Part shown: positions 1-7,102 of the stretch, piece after piece
Position numbering within the stretch: the first letter of the stretch is position 1
Layout: each line of letters begins with the position of its first letter
Source of the DNA: Caldifarciminota bacterium
GTDB taxonomy: Bacteria > Hydrothermota > Tepidihabitantia > Tepidihabitantales > Tepidihabitantaceae
Length of the DNA: 15,694 nt
Reading direction: 5' to 3'
Assembly: GCA_016935295.1 (NCBI GenBank)
Contig: JAFGRF010000116.1
Span: 1 to 15,694, forward strand
Made by a program: the position numbers and the translations under genes
Notes under the pieces: generated by a model
Databases searched by the model: none
Seen by the model: only the letters and a program-made list of their open reading frames with translations
What the model was told of the DNA's origin: nothing

Positions 1-689
1 TTCCGCCGCCAATCGATCACAAGTTGGTTTGCGAAGGCACTCACGCTCAACGGCATCGTTCCCCCGAAGAGAGCCGTGAGCGCGGCGCGGTACGCGTTGA
101 TTCCCGCCTGGCCCCAGAAGATGCCAAACGGGAAGAAGCTGCAACGGTAGATGTAGGTTACGCGCACGGTAACGTGCTTGCGCCTGCCCGAGGGCGTGCC
201 CGTGGTGTCGCACTCGGGCAGAAACGTCCGCAGGTAGGCATTGGCCAGGCGTCCGCGCCACTTGGCGCTGTCGTTCTGGAAGCCGGGAATACTGCACAGA
301 GCCGCCATGGTCTGATTGGGGTCGGTCACGCCGTACGCAAGCATGATGTTGTTGGCGTCATCGTTCGTCCCCGATGCGATCGAACTCATCGCCATCGCTG
401 CCGCGAAATGCCTCTTCGCAGTCGAGTCAACGCCGTGGACCGCTGCCGTGCGAGCCGCGCAGAATGCGGCGTAGTTGGCCAACTGCTTGGCGTTGTACAA
501 CATGGACAGTTCCATGACGACCAGCATGAATATGAACAGCACCGGCAGGACAATCACCGTCTCGAGCAAAGCCTGGCCGTCGGTGTTGCGGATCAGAGAC
601 CGCTGACCACTGACGGGAGACCGAAAACGGAGGACGGGCCTCGTTCGGTCTTCGGTCCTCGGTCTCCGGTCTTCGGCCGTTCCTCTCAT
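1..689 (-). CDS. TadE/TadG-like minor pilin, 3' end beyond window
   Basis: A TadE-like pseudopilin whose frame is still open at the left edge; 229 codons are visible. The family comprises membrane-anchored minor pilins of the Tad/Flp system. The cue is the segment GQALLETVIVLPVLFIFMLV (residues 38-57): a Gly-Gln processing-like site, a Glu five residues after the Gly, then one transmembrane helix, followed by a periplasmic domain with several Cys. The only in-frame ATG/GTG/TTG ahead of it is the ATG at 689, which overlaps the stop of the prepilin peptidase gene as ATGA, so translational coupling is likely. No good ribosome site precedes it. That start gives an unusually long N-terminus of 37 residues before GQA, partly encoded by a 7-nt tandem repeat (RRPRTEDRTR). 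A CTG at about 596 would give a normal length but would be a rare start. Family call firm, start moderately sure. Confidence 0.85.
   Translation of the reverse strand, partial: MRGTAEDRRPRTEDRTRPVLRFRSPVSGQRSLIRNTDGQALLETVIVLPVLFIFMLVVMELSMLYNAKQLANYAAFCAARTAAVHGVDSTAKRHFAAAMAMSSIASGTNDDANNIMLAYGVTDPNQTMAALCSIPGFQNDSAKWRGRLANAYLRTFLPECDTTGTPSGRRKHVTVRVTYIYRCSFFPFGIFWGQAGINAYRAALTALFGGTMPLSVSAFANQLVIDWRR
616..678. repeat. 7-nt tandem repeat with inverted arm
   Basis: Five in-phase heptamers (TTCGGTC, TTCGGTC, CTCGGTC, TCCGGTC, TTCGGCC) occupy 644-678. To their left GGAGACCGA (616-624) is the exact reverse complement of TCGGTCTCC (659-667), so the segment can fold into a long stem-loop. On the minus strand it lies between the prepilin peptidase stop and the TadE membrane helix and, with the ATG at 689, is translated. 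Origin and function are unknown. Confidence 0.75.
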
Positions 690-1246
690 TGCAGCGCCAG
701 ACTCAGCGGGTTCCAGGCGTAGCCCACTATCATCGCCACGGCGGTCCCAATCACGATGGCGAGTCCGAATGGTATCTTCTGCCCCTGCTTGTGGTCAATC
801 TCCTGCCGGGGCACGAGTTTGCTCACGCGAGAGCCAACTACGTAGAAGAGGTTCTTGAAAGTCCCGAGCGACTTGCGGTTCCAGATGAGCATGGCCACGC
901 CGATCACGACACCCACGAGTAGCGAGTAGAAGAGGGCCGATACCACGAACGGGTAGCCCTTGAGCGCCCCGACCGCAGCCATCAGCTTGACGTCGCCGCC
1001 CCCCATCCAGTTGAATACAAACAGCACCACGAGTGCGCCGAATCCGACCAGAAGACCAAGCCCGGAAGTCTTCATCCCCTGCCATTGAAAGAAAAGTCCG
1101 TTCATCCCGAGCCCGAGTGCCACGCCGGGCAGCGTAGCCCAGTTCGGAATCCTGCGGTAGCGGATGTCCCAGTAAGCACAGAGTATCAGAAGGATGAACG
1201 CACAAATGTCGATGGCGATGGCGGGAGGACTCACGACGGCCAGCAT
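686..1246 (-). CDS. tadV: Prepilin peptidase, A24 family (TadV/CpaA type)
   Basis: Membrane aspartyl protease that removes the leader of Flp-type prepilins at the cytoplasmic face of the inner membrane. At 186 residues it is the short TadV/CpaA form, without the N-terminal methylase domain of PilD. The two expected aspartates are visible: D27 in YWDIRYRRIPN and D85 in MGGGDVKLM, the GxGD motif. Hydrophobic segments lie near 10-25, 38-54, 62-79, 98-121 and 160-178. It sits 142 nt downstream of the Flp pilin gene and its TGA overlaps the ATG of the TadE-like gene, so the three probably form one operon. AAGGGAG directly abuts the ATG, which is too close for ideal initiation; the GTG at codon 5 has better spacing and could be the true start. 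Its likely substrates are the two Flp pilins and the TadE-like protein here. Confidence 0.93.
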   Translation of the reverse strand: MLAVVSPPAIAIDICAFILLILCAYWDIRYRRIPNWATLPGVALGLGMNGLFFQWQGMKTSGLGLLVGFGALVVLFVFNWMGGGDVKLMAAVGALKGYPFVVSALFYSLLVGVVIGVAMLIWNRKSLGTFKNLFYVVGSRVSKLVPRQEIDHKQGQKIPFGLAIVIGTAVAMIVGYAWNPLSLALQ

Positions 1247-1388
1247 CTCCCTTCAGCGCGGACGGACCTGAATTATGTATCTACGCCCCGGCCGCCAGAA
1301 TGCCAAGTCCGACGGCGTGCTGCTCCGTTTGTAACTCACAGACTCCGGCAGTCTTGGCATCCTGGTGGCAGGGCTGACTAAGCGTCGG

Positions 1389-1544
1389 CTACTGCTCGAT
1401 CGAGTACGACGCCTTCTGAATGCTCCGGCCGACGATGCCCTTAACCAGTCTGAAACCGATGATCGCGGCAATCACTACGAACACCACGATCACGATGTAT
1501 TCGAGCATGGTCTGACCGGACTCGTCCTTTAGCAGTCTCTTCAT
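1389..1544 (-). CDS. flp: Flp/Fap-type pilin, copy 1
   Basis: Major structural subunit of a Tad (type IVb) pilus, 51 residues. The leader MKRLLKDESG is followed by QTMLEY, the Flp processing motif: cleavage after G10, Glu at +5 and Tyr at +6. One long hydrophobic segment (about residues 17-32) and a short polar tail follow, so the mature pilin has 41 residues. The start is fixed by AAAGGGGG (1551-1558), six nt before the ATG. It opens an operon with the prepilin peptidase and TadE-like genes. A consensus-like promoter and a structured leader lie upstream. The 142-nt gap after its stop holds an ATGCCAAG/CTTGGCAT inverted pair about 45 nt apart, which might attenuate transcription into the peptidase gene. 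Copy 2 at 6757-6936 matches 30 of 41 mature residues. Confidence 0.95.
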   Translation of the reverse strand: MKRLLKDESGQTMLEYIVIVVFVVIAAIIGFRLVKGIVGRSIQKASYSIEQ

Positions 1545-1634
1545 GTATGACCCCCTTTGGTCATGTGTTGTGGTTCTGCCGCACGAACCGCGCCACGGCC
1601 AATGCATGCGATTCCACAAGCACCAGACCGTTGC

Positions 1635-1706
1635 GAGCTGCGCAGACAGCCCCAGGTTCCGACTTTGTATCTTCGCCCTGCATGGCGTTTCCATACGGGT
1701 GATACA
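1635..1706 (-). ncRNA. Structured 5' leader of flp copy 1 (candidate cis RNA)
   Basis: The predicted transcript starts almost exactly at this element. Read on the minus strand: stem P1 TGTATC (1706-1701) pairs with GATACA (1671-1666). Inside it is a hairpin, ATGG-AAACG-CCAT (1694-1682), flanked by CCC and GGG that can extend P1 above an unpaired GAA. Outside P1 comes GGGCTG-TCTGCG-CAGCTC (1652-1635). The leader of flp copy 2 has the same order, spacing and loop, with compensating base changes in both stems. About 90 nt of less conserved RNA separates it from the start codon. I do not recognise a known riboswitch; the c-di-GMP-I consensus is absent. It may sense a ligand, bind a protein or stabilise the message. 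Confidence 0.6.
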
Positions 1707-1714
1707 TACCACCT

Positions 1715-1742
1715 ATTATCAAGAGAGGCAGCCGGATGTCAA
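1715..1742 (-). promoter_or_regulatory. Sigma-70-type promoter of flp copy 1
   Basis: On the minus strand a perfect TTGACA (1742-1737), a 16-bp spacer and GATAAT (1720-1715, five of six consensus bases). The predicted start at about 1708 puts the leader stem at the 5' end of the RNA and leaves about 165 nt of untranslated leader. The promoter of flp copy 2 shares TTGACATCC and the same spacer length. Confidence 0.75.
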
Positions 1743-2126
1743 GGTGTAAAATCAGGCTGTCAAGAAAAGCGCCCCCAAGAGAAACGGTGGCGAGTGCAGA
1801 CGCGCTTCCGGACCTCGTGCTGCGACCCGGCGTACGATGACAAAAGAGACTAGCCGGGCTGGCGCGGCTCCACCGATAGGGGAACGCGGCGACCCAACCC
1901 GGCCAGCTACCACATCGGGTACACGGGCCGTTCGTCATCCGTTTCTGCATGAGAAGGATGTGCTCGAACTGCCGGTTCGCTCACGAATGCGGTTGTCTGG
2001 AAGACCCGGCTGCGCGCATGGCACGTCGCCTGCATCCCGACGCGACGGCGTGTCAGCACCTCGAGGGGTAATCCCAACTTCGAACGAACGAACCCGCAAT
2101 CTTGCGATTCTCCTGGTTGGATCGCA
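1743..2126. other. Gene-free stretch
   Basis: No convincing gene on either strand. Open frames exist (for example 1837-2316 plus and 1907-2416 minus), but they run into the neighbouring repeat array, have no ribosome site and show no domain-like composition. No RNA gene was seen. Confidence 0.6.
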
Positions 2127-2294
2127 GTTGAAGCAACAGGTAAGGCGACGCGTGCAGCTGCAGGTGAAACAACAGGTGAGACAACGGGTGAAGCAGTTGA
2201 TGAGGCAGCAGGCGAGACAGAAGGTGAAGCAGCAGGTGAGGCAGAAGGCGAGGCAACAGGTGAAGCAGCAAATGGGGCAGATGGTGCGGACTCA
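2127..2294. repeat. 12-nt tandem array A, 14 units
   Basis: Fourteen consecutive 12-mers without any indel, consensus GGTGAAGCAGCA (for example GGTGAAACAACA, GGCGAGACAGAA, GGTGAGGCAGAA). Because the unit is a multiple of three, every frame stays open and would encode a four-residue repeat: V(K/R)Q(Q/R/K) or GEAA-like on plus, ASP(V/A)-like on minus. The array stops at 2294, three bases before the left inverted repeat of the IS element, and does not resume on its other side. No start or ribosome site indicates that it is translated. Confidence 0.85.
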
Positions 2295-2296
2295 GT

Positions 2297-2333
2297 ACAT
2301 AGGTAACAGGTTATAATCAGGACATAGGTAACA
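2297..2333 (+). repeat. Left terminal inverted repeat of the IS
   Basis: It contains two direct copies of ACATAGGTAACA, at 2297-2308 and 2322-2333, separated by GGTTATAATCAGG. The 25-bp repeat distance is conserved at the other end, suggesting two transposase contact sites per end. Confidence 0.85.
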
Positions 2334-2358
2334 CTTCTGAGCACATGGAGGTACGAAT

Positions 2359-3588
2359 ATGTCCTGGATGGTTCGCGGGCTGCAACATGCCCGAGTTGAG
2401 TTCGTAATGATTGCACGTGAGGCTGACGCCAACATGAGCGAGACGTGCCGGCGTTTCGGCATCAGCCGGAAGACCGGTTACAAGTGGCTGGACCGCTACG
2501 AGACGTCGGGATTGGATGGCTTGGTAGAACGAAGCCGCCGGCCCAAATCCAGCCCGCTGCAGTTGAATGGCGATGTCGTGATTGATCTGGTGAAGCTGCA
2601 CGATGATCATGAGGACTGGGGTCCGAAGAAGCTACGCGCGCGACTCAAAAGAGATGGCTCATGTCCAGACGACAGAGTTCCCAGTCTGGCGACGGTAGCC
2701 CGGCTGGCGCGTCGGATGGGTTGGACTGAAGCCAAGGGTCGTGGTCGGCCCCAGCTGCCGCGAGCTCTTCCAACAGGGTCTTTGAGCGCGGCCGAGCGTC
2801 CCAATCGTGTCTGGACCGCGGACTTCAAGGGCTGGTGGTGGACCGGCGATGGCCGGCGCTGCGAACCGCTGACGATCCGCGACCTATTTAGCCGCTATAT
2901 TCTTTGCCTGCGGCCGATGGTTTGGCGTAGTACTGAGGCAGTTAGAGCGGCTTTCGTTGAGGCCTTCGAGCGCTACGGCCTGCCGGATATCATCCGGAGC
3001 GACAACGGTAGTCCGTTTGCCTCCATCACCGGTCCAGCGGGTTTGACTCGACTCAGCGCTTGGTGGTTGAGTCTCGGTGTCAGGCCCGAGCGGACCCAGC
3101 CCGGTCATCCTGAGCAGAATGGCGGTCACGAGCGCATGCATGGCGACATCGCCCGAGTGATCGAGGCCAATCCGGCAGTCACCCTCGCTCTTGAGACAAT
3201 CCGACTTGAGCGCTGGCGGGTGGAATTCAACACCGAGCGGCCACACGAAGCGCTGGACATGAGGACACCCGGCGACATCTACCGTTGCTCGTCGCGTCGG
3301 CTGTCTGACGTGAAGCCGTACGTCTATCCGCCGGACTTCGAGCGGCGGCTGGTACACCAAAGCGGGTGTATACACTTGCGCGGCCGCCATGTAAACTTCA
3401 GTGAGGCACTGGGCGGGATGGAGGTCGGAATCGAGCCGGTCGGCGAGAATCGCTGGCGGGTGTGGTTCTGTGACCTGGTGGTGGGTGGGTTAGAGTCGAA
3501 GAACGGCAAAATCAGGCGTTGCCCGGCGCCGGAAAACCCGCCGCCCGGCAACACAGACTGTTACCCATGTCCTGATAATAAAGTGTAA
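2359..3588 (+). CDS. IS481-family DDE transposase
   Basis: A 409-residue transposase that cuts and joins the ends of its own element. Residues 10-60 form a helix-turn-helix (ETCRRFGISRKTGYKWLDRY), followed by a linker with the family cue WGPKKLRARL (87-96). The RNase H-like integrase core has D155 (VWTADFKG), D215 (IIRSDNGSPF) and E258 in HPEQNGGHERMH, with the typical NTERPHEALD near 291. Length and intact residues suggest it is functional. The ATG at 2359 has GGAGG seven nt upstream. The TAA stop (3586-3588) lies inside the right inverted repeat, so the C-terminus is encoded partly by the element's end. It is the only plus-strand gene in the window. Confidence 0.95.
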   Translation: MSWMVRGLQHARVEFVMIAREADANMSETCRRFGISRKTGYKWLDRYETSGLDGLVERSRRPKSSPLQLNGDVVIDLVKLHDDHEDWGPKKLRARLKRDGSCPDDRVPSLATVARLARRMGWTEAKGRGRPQLPRALPTGSLSAAERPNRVWTADFKGWWWTGDGRRCEPLTIRDLFSRYILCLRPMVWRSTEAVRAAFVEAFERYGLPDIIRSDNGSPFASITGPAGLTRLSAWWLSLGVRPERTQPGHPEQNGGHERMHGDIARVIEANPAVTLALETIRLERWRVEFNTERPHEALDMRTPGDIYRCSSRRLSDVKPYVYPPDFERRLVHQSGCIHLRGRHVNFSEALGGMEVGIEPVGENRWRVWFCDLVVGGLESKNGKIRRCPAPENPPPGNTDCYPCPDNKV

Positions 3589-3595
3589 CCCATGT
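3559..3595 (-). repeat. Right terminal inverted repeat of the IS
   Basis: The reverse complement reads ACATGGGTTACA, then CTTTATTATCAGG, then ACATGGGTAACA: the same two-box plan as the left end, with six mismatches in 37. It overlaps the last nine codons and the stop of the transposase gene. Confidence 0.85.
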
Positions 3596-3597
3596 CC

Positions 3598-4135
3598 CGT
3601 TCGCGCCCTACGACCCCCACCCTTGAATTATCCACCTTTCGCCAGGTCACAACCTGCTAATAATCCGGGTGTTACGACCCAGGCACAGGGTTTGTTCATC
3701 TGCGGTTTCCTGCATCGAGCCTCGGACGGCGAGTTTCGCTTGACCGGCTACCGCTGACCGGTGGGAATATGAGGGGAACGTCGCCGGTTTCTCATCAAAG
3801 CGCATCGAGACGAACGAAGTACCGCCCACATTCCCGCCCGAGTTTCCTAGCGAGTCCATCTGCCGGTAGCTTCGCAACCGACGTTCCGAGCTCCTTAAGG
3901 AACAACAAGGATAACTCCGGCGTGGACCGCGGCACGGGTCACACCCGGCCAGGCTCAGCCAGGGTTCACTCGTCGGTGATAACCCAAGCTGCAATGACCT
4001 CAGCCTCTGGGACAACTCAACGATGCAGATGCATTGACGCCGGCACCGCGCCGGTCTCCGGAATCACACCCGCGACAGCTTCTACCTTACCCTCGGTCGC
4101 GATTCGCCCTGTTCCGCGATTACGGACAGCTGCAG
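3598..4135. other. Gene-free stretch
   Basis: Open frames at 3647-4015 (minus) and 3769-4164 (plus) lack ribosome sites and domain-like composition and overlap each other. No repeat array, RNA gene or clear terminator was seen. The stretch lies downstream of the glycosyltransferase gene that ends at 4136. Confidence 0.6.
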
Positions 4136-5896
4136 CTACCGAAATTCCGTCCGACCTTGACTAACGCTGTCTTCAATCCACCTTTGGCCCGTCCATCGCA
4201 TCGTCTCGTGGAAGCGGTAGCGACCGGTCCGTACAAGGCTGTCCACAAAGTGGACCAAGCAAAACGCCCTGAACCCACCAAACTCGTCGCCGGGCAGAGA
4301 TAGAAGACCGTAGCGATATGTCTTGAAGAACCTCGGGTCAGCAAACAGCTCCTTCAGAGCAACCGACGCGAAATTCTCGGTCATCGGCGGAACCGGGGGC
4401 GCAGCGTCTAGCAGTTCTATCCGCGGCAGGACGAAGAATGCGTCCCTCTCGAAGGCGGTGTGACCATGGAACCCCCTGCGGGTGCCGCGGTGATGGGCGA
4501 TTGACGGCGTGTTCAGACCCATGAGGTCGACAATCCTGCCTGGATAGGTCCGGGCGATGCCGCCCGCGGCAATCACGCCCACGGCCGGATAGCTAGGCAG
4601 ATCTGAGAACAGGTCACGAAGGAGAAGGCCCTTGCCGATGCCGATGCCCGCCGCCTCAAACTGGTCCTGAAGCAACTTGCGGCCACTTACTTGCACATCA
4701 AGCCACGATGGCTTGTATGCTGCGGAATACGCCAGGTAGGACCCGCCCAGCAGTACGACCGCGGCGACGAGGCGGTGATTGAGTGATCGGAACACCAACC
4801 GCCAGTCTGGCATCCGGTGCGGAGAACGGTCCACTGCGAACAGAATGGCGGCCAGCAGCATGACGGGAAGTGCCGGTTGGTAGAACCGGTAGGCTACGAA
4901 GTGATCACCACCGGACAGCACCGGCACCACGAGTAGCACCATTGCGCCGCACGCCACAATCTGCCAGGCAGCAAAGCCCCTGCCCGCACCGCGGTGCGCA
5001 CCTCTACGCAGGCTGGTGAAGAGCCGCCTCGCTACAGCCAGCGAGGACCACAACAGAAAGAAGGCGACGCCAGCTACCACCGGGCCACTGGTCAGAGCAA
5101 AGCCCAGCAGATACTCCCCGCCGTGAGCGAGATTATATCCAAATGATGGAAAGACCTTGGCGTAGTACGTATTTGGCAGCGGATACCCGAAGTAGGCCAG
5201 CCGGAATGCCGTAATGCCAAGAGCGGAAACGAAGAACGACACCATCGGGACGACGAGGCGCCGGCGGCTGTGAGAATGCGAGGACTCCGATCCGCCCGCG
5301 CTGCGGAGCCAGGCCAACACGATCATCGCCGGGGCGACAATCATCGCCTCCGGGCGACTCAAAGGAGCGAAGAAGAAAGGTACGGCGGCCAGCGCCACTC
5401 CGGCCCGTGAGCGCGGCGGCGAGAGCACGACGTAGACCATGAGGAGTATCAGGAACCCCCAGAGGCATGTGTCCATCAGGGAGATGGACATCCAAACGAA
5501 GTAGGACGGGCAGGAAAGCAAGAGGGACAGGTAGACAAGTTCGAATGGCCAAGATGGTAGGCGTCGAGCCGCCGCGAGTCTGCGGACTAGGGTTACCACG
5601 AGGACCTGCGTCAAGCACAGAAGTACGAATGACATCGCAAGCACTCCTGGTTCGTTCAGCCCGAGGCGGAATGGCAGGGCGCACATGAGTGTCCAAAGCA
5701 ATGATGTCGAGCCTTCGACGTGCTCCGGGTTGTTGGCGTACACGAATCCCCGCCCGGCTGCCAGGTTCGACGAGTAGCTGAATAGAATCTGCGCATCATC
5801 GATCCCTCTCGCCGGATGACCGTAGGTGTCGTAGGTCAGCCAGCAGACCGCGAGGCTGAGCACGAACGGGTAGCAGAGTCGAAAGAGCGCCTTCAT
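4136..5896 (-). CDS. GT-C membrane glycosyltransferase, AftB/GT89-like
   Basis: A 586-residue polytopic membrane protein, probably transferring sugar from a polyprenyl-phosphate donor on the outer face of the inner membrane. The first helix (about 8-22) is followed by RGIDDAQILFSYSSNLAAGRG with the paired acids D33 and D34, then EHVEGSTSLLW (58-68). Near residue 240 it has YFGYPLPNTYYAK. This set of motifs resembles mycobacterial AftB (GT89) and its uncharacterised bacterial relatives. About ten hydrophobic helices are followed from about residue 420 by a soluble C-terminal domain. The ATG at 5896 has no strong ribosome site. A candidate promoter lies about 100 nt upstream, so it is probably transcribed alone. 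Donor and acceptor cannot be read from the sequence; the neighbouring Tad genes make a surface or pilus substrate possible. Fold class firm, family moderately sure. Confidence 0.85.
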   Translation of the reverse strand: MKALFRLCYPFVLSLAVCWLTYDTYGHPARGIDDAQILFSYSSNLAAGRGFVYANNPEHVEGSTSLLWTLMCALPFRLGLNEPGVLAMSFVLLCLTQVLVVTLVRRLAAARRLPSWPFELVYLSLLLSCPSYFVWMSISLMDTCLWGFLILLMVYVVLSPPRSRAGVALAAVPFFFAPLSRPEAMIVAPAMIVLAWLRSAGGSESSHSHSRRRLVVPMVSFFVSALGITAFRLAYFGYPLPNTYYAKVFPSFGYNLAHGGEYLLGFALTSGPVVAGVAFFLLWSSLAVARRLFTSLRRGAHRGAGRGFAAWQIVACGAMVLLVVPVLSGGDHFVAYRFYQPALPVMLLAAILFAVDRSPHRMPDWRLVFRSLNHRLVAAVVLLGGSYLAYSAAYKPSWLDVQVSGRKLLQDQFEAAGIGIGKGLLLRDLFSDLPSYPAVGVIAAGGIARTYPGRIVDLMGLNTPSIAHHRGTRRGFHGHTAFERDAFFVLPRIELLDAAPPVPPMTENFASVALKELFADPRFFKTYRYGLLSLPGDEFGGFRAFCLVHFVDSLVRTGRYRFHETMRWTGQRWIEDSVSQGRTEFR

Positions 5897-5999
5897 CTAC
5901 GACCCGAAATCCGCGCGTTACTCGACGCGGTACCGGCAGGCACTTCCGGAACGGCGTGTACCCATCGGTCGTTCGTGGCTGCTCTAGTCATCGTGCGTG

Positions 6000-6027
6000 A
6001 TAGTAGGGGGCATGCCAAGTAAGTCAA
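6000..6027 (-). promoter_or_regulatory. Candidate promoter of the AftB-like gene
   Basis: On the minus strand TTGACT (6027-6022), a 16-bp spacer and TACTAT (6005-6000, four of six consensus bases). A start near 5993 would leave about 100 nt of leader. The 16-bp spacing matches the two pilin promoters, but the leader stems seen there are absent. Confidence 0.45.
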
Positions 6028-6756
6028 GCTGCGTGGGTCCTGAAGTGCTGAATCATCAGGCACCCGTCCTGATTGCGGGGCTGACCGGCACGACCTCAGA
6101 CCACTCTCCGGCTTTGCGCAGACGCCACTATGTGAGGTCTCGCCGACCCATGGCCAGGGATAAACCCTGATGACTCGCGTTCTGGAAGCGGTATGGCTCT
6201 GGAAGATCGAGAGACAGCTCTGATACGGCAGGAGTGACATCATGGTGTCAAAGCAGGTGCTGAGCTCAACACGGAACTGTCGATGAGAATGAGGTGCTAG
6301 AGCACGTCGAGCCTCGTCACAACGTACAGCGAGAACTACGTCGGCGAGCCGCCCATGTGCACATTCTATCCTGGCTCGGACCGGGTGAATGGCGCAATCC
6401 CGGCGTCAACCTTGATGACCCAAACCTGTCTCTAGCCTGAAGTCCCTCTGTGATGAGTGCCTAGACGCCGCCAATGCCTAGCAAACGTGACCTCCAGCCC
6501 GTGGACCTTACCGCCTTAGCCAGTTCAACGCGACCAGCCTGGCGATGCGCCAGGAGTGTCGTGTCGAGGGCAAATGAACGGGTAACAGGCGCCGCGGTCC
6601 ACGGTCGCATCACAGCGCCACCGTAATAGAAATGGACCACTCGTGCTAGTACGAGGGCGGCCGCGACGGAATCGCGCTTTTAGCGAGGCGTGGCGAACGG
6701 TAGCCCCCGATTGGCGCGTGCGGCGCCCTGGTGGTCGGGCCCCTGTCAGACTTCGG
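6028..6756. other. Gene-free stretch
   Basis: No convincing gene. A minus-strand open frame ending at 5893 (116 codons) lacks a ribosome site and domain-like composition. Downstream of flp copy 2 there is a small hairpin, CTCGT-ACTAGC-ACGAG (about 6640-6655, minus strand), with a loose T-rich run eight nt later; it may be a weak terminator. A second hairpin nearby, CGCGA-CGGAA-TCGCG followed by CTTTT, would act on plus-strand RNA, where no gene precedes it. Confidence 0.5.
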
Positions 6757-6936
6757 TTACTGCTCGATTGAGTGCGACGCCTTCTGGACGCTGCGGGAGA
6801 CGATGCCTTTGACCAGCCTGAACGCGAAGAACATAACAATGCAAACGAAGATGACGATCACAACATACTCGAGCATTGTCTGGCCGTCTTCGTTGCGGAG
6901 AAGGGACTTGGCGATCCCGCTCACTTTACGTGTCAT
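6757..6936 (-). CDS. flp: Flp/Fap-type pilin, copy 2
   Basis: A second Flp pilin, 59 residues. The leader MTRKVSGIAKSLLRNEDG is eight residues longer than that of copy 1. Cleavage is expected after G18 before QTMLEY, giving a 41-residue mature pilin, the same length as copy 1 and identical at 30 of 41 positions. Both end in KAS(Y/H)SIEQ. The differences cluster in the membrane core (VCIVMFFAF against VVIAAIIGF). AAAGGGG stands seven nt before the ATG. The stop is TAA where copy 1 has TAG. The gene stands alone, with its own promoter and a leader built like that of copy 1; no other pilus gene is adjacent. It may be an alternative or minor subunit for the same Tad machine, matured by the peptidase at 686-1246. 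Confidence 0.93.
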   Translation of the reverse strand: MTRKVSGIAKSLLRNEDGQTMLEYVVIVIFVCIVMFFAFRLVKGIVSRSVQKASHSIEQ

Positions 6937-7024
6937 GGGACAACCCCTTTCGGTGCCTTGTGTTTAAGCTGCGGCGCCGACCGCCTCCAGTAACGCTCTC
7001 ATATCGGTCCAATCCGGACCTGGC

Positions 7025-7094
7025 GGCCCCGCAGACAGACCCTGAACTCATAACTGCGTCTTTGCCTCGACGGCTTCTCCGTTTGGGCGACACA
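7025..7094 (-). ncRNA. Structured 5' leader of flp copy 2 (candidate cis RNA)
   Basis: It has the same architecture as the leader of copy 1. P1 is TGTGTC (7094-7089) with GACGCA (7060-7055), including one G-U pair, against TGTATC/GATACA in copy 1. The inner hairpin is ACGG-AGAAG-CCGT (7082-7070), six nt inside P1 exactly as in copy 1. GCC and GGC extend P1 above an unpaired AAA. Outside P1 is GGTCT-GTCTGCG-GGGCC (7041-7025), with two or three G-U pairs and the shared TCTGCG loop. A further hairpin, GGTCC-GGATT-GGACC, lies just downstream and is not seen in copy 1. Changes in stems with conserved geometry argue for selection on structure. Confidence 0.6.
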
Positions 7095-7102
7095 TCGGAG
7101 TT

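Larger units (their letters stand above)
2297..3595 (+). mobile_element. IS481-type insertion sequence, apparently complete
   Basis: One transposase gene lies between 37-bp terminal inverted repeats at 2297-2333 and 3559-3595 that match at 31 of 37 positions. Exact ends could extend a few bases. I could not find a convincing target duplication, which suggests an old insertion, different ends, or rearrangement after insertion. It sits between the flp copy 1 promoter and the glycosyltransferase gene and interrupts no recognisable gene. Confidence 0.88.

Noticed and set aside
24..722. 232-codon open frame on the plus strand
   Set aside because: It is antisense to the TadE-like frame, which has clear family motifs; its end is the translated heptamer repeat.
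1635..1706. Leader as a c-di-GMP-I (GEMM) riboswitch
   Set aside because: Pilin genes are common targets, but the GGGCAAACC and GCAAAGCC consensus boxes and the GNRA-receptor plan are not present, and stem order differs.
2127..2294. CRISPR array
   Set aside because: Units are contiguous 12-mers without spacers; no cas genes are near.
1837..2316. 159-codon plus-strand frame through array A with a K/R/Q-rich end
   Set aside because: No ribosome site, no domain-like sequence before the array, and every frame is open through a 12-nt array without stops.
3647..4164. Overlapping frames on both strands after the IS element
   Set aside because: Neither has a ribosome site, membrane or domain pattern; both look like chance open frames in GC-rich DNA.
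5893..6243. 116-codon minus-strand frame ending at the start of the AftB-like gene
   Set aside because: Composition is not protein-like, there is no ribosome site, and a candidate promoter for the next gene lies inside it.
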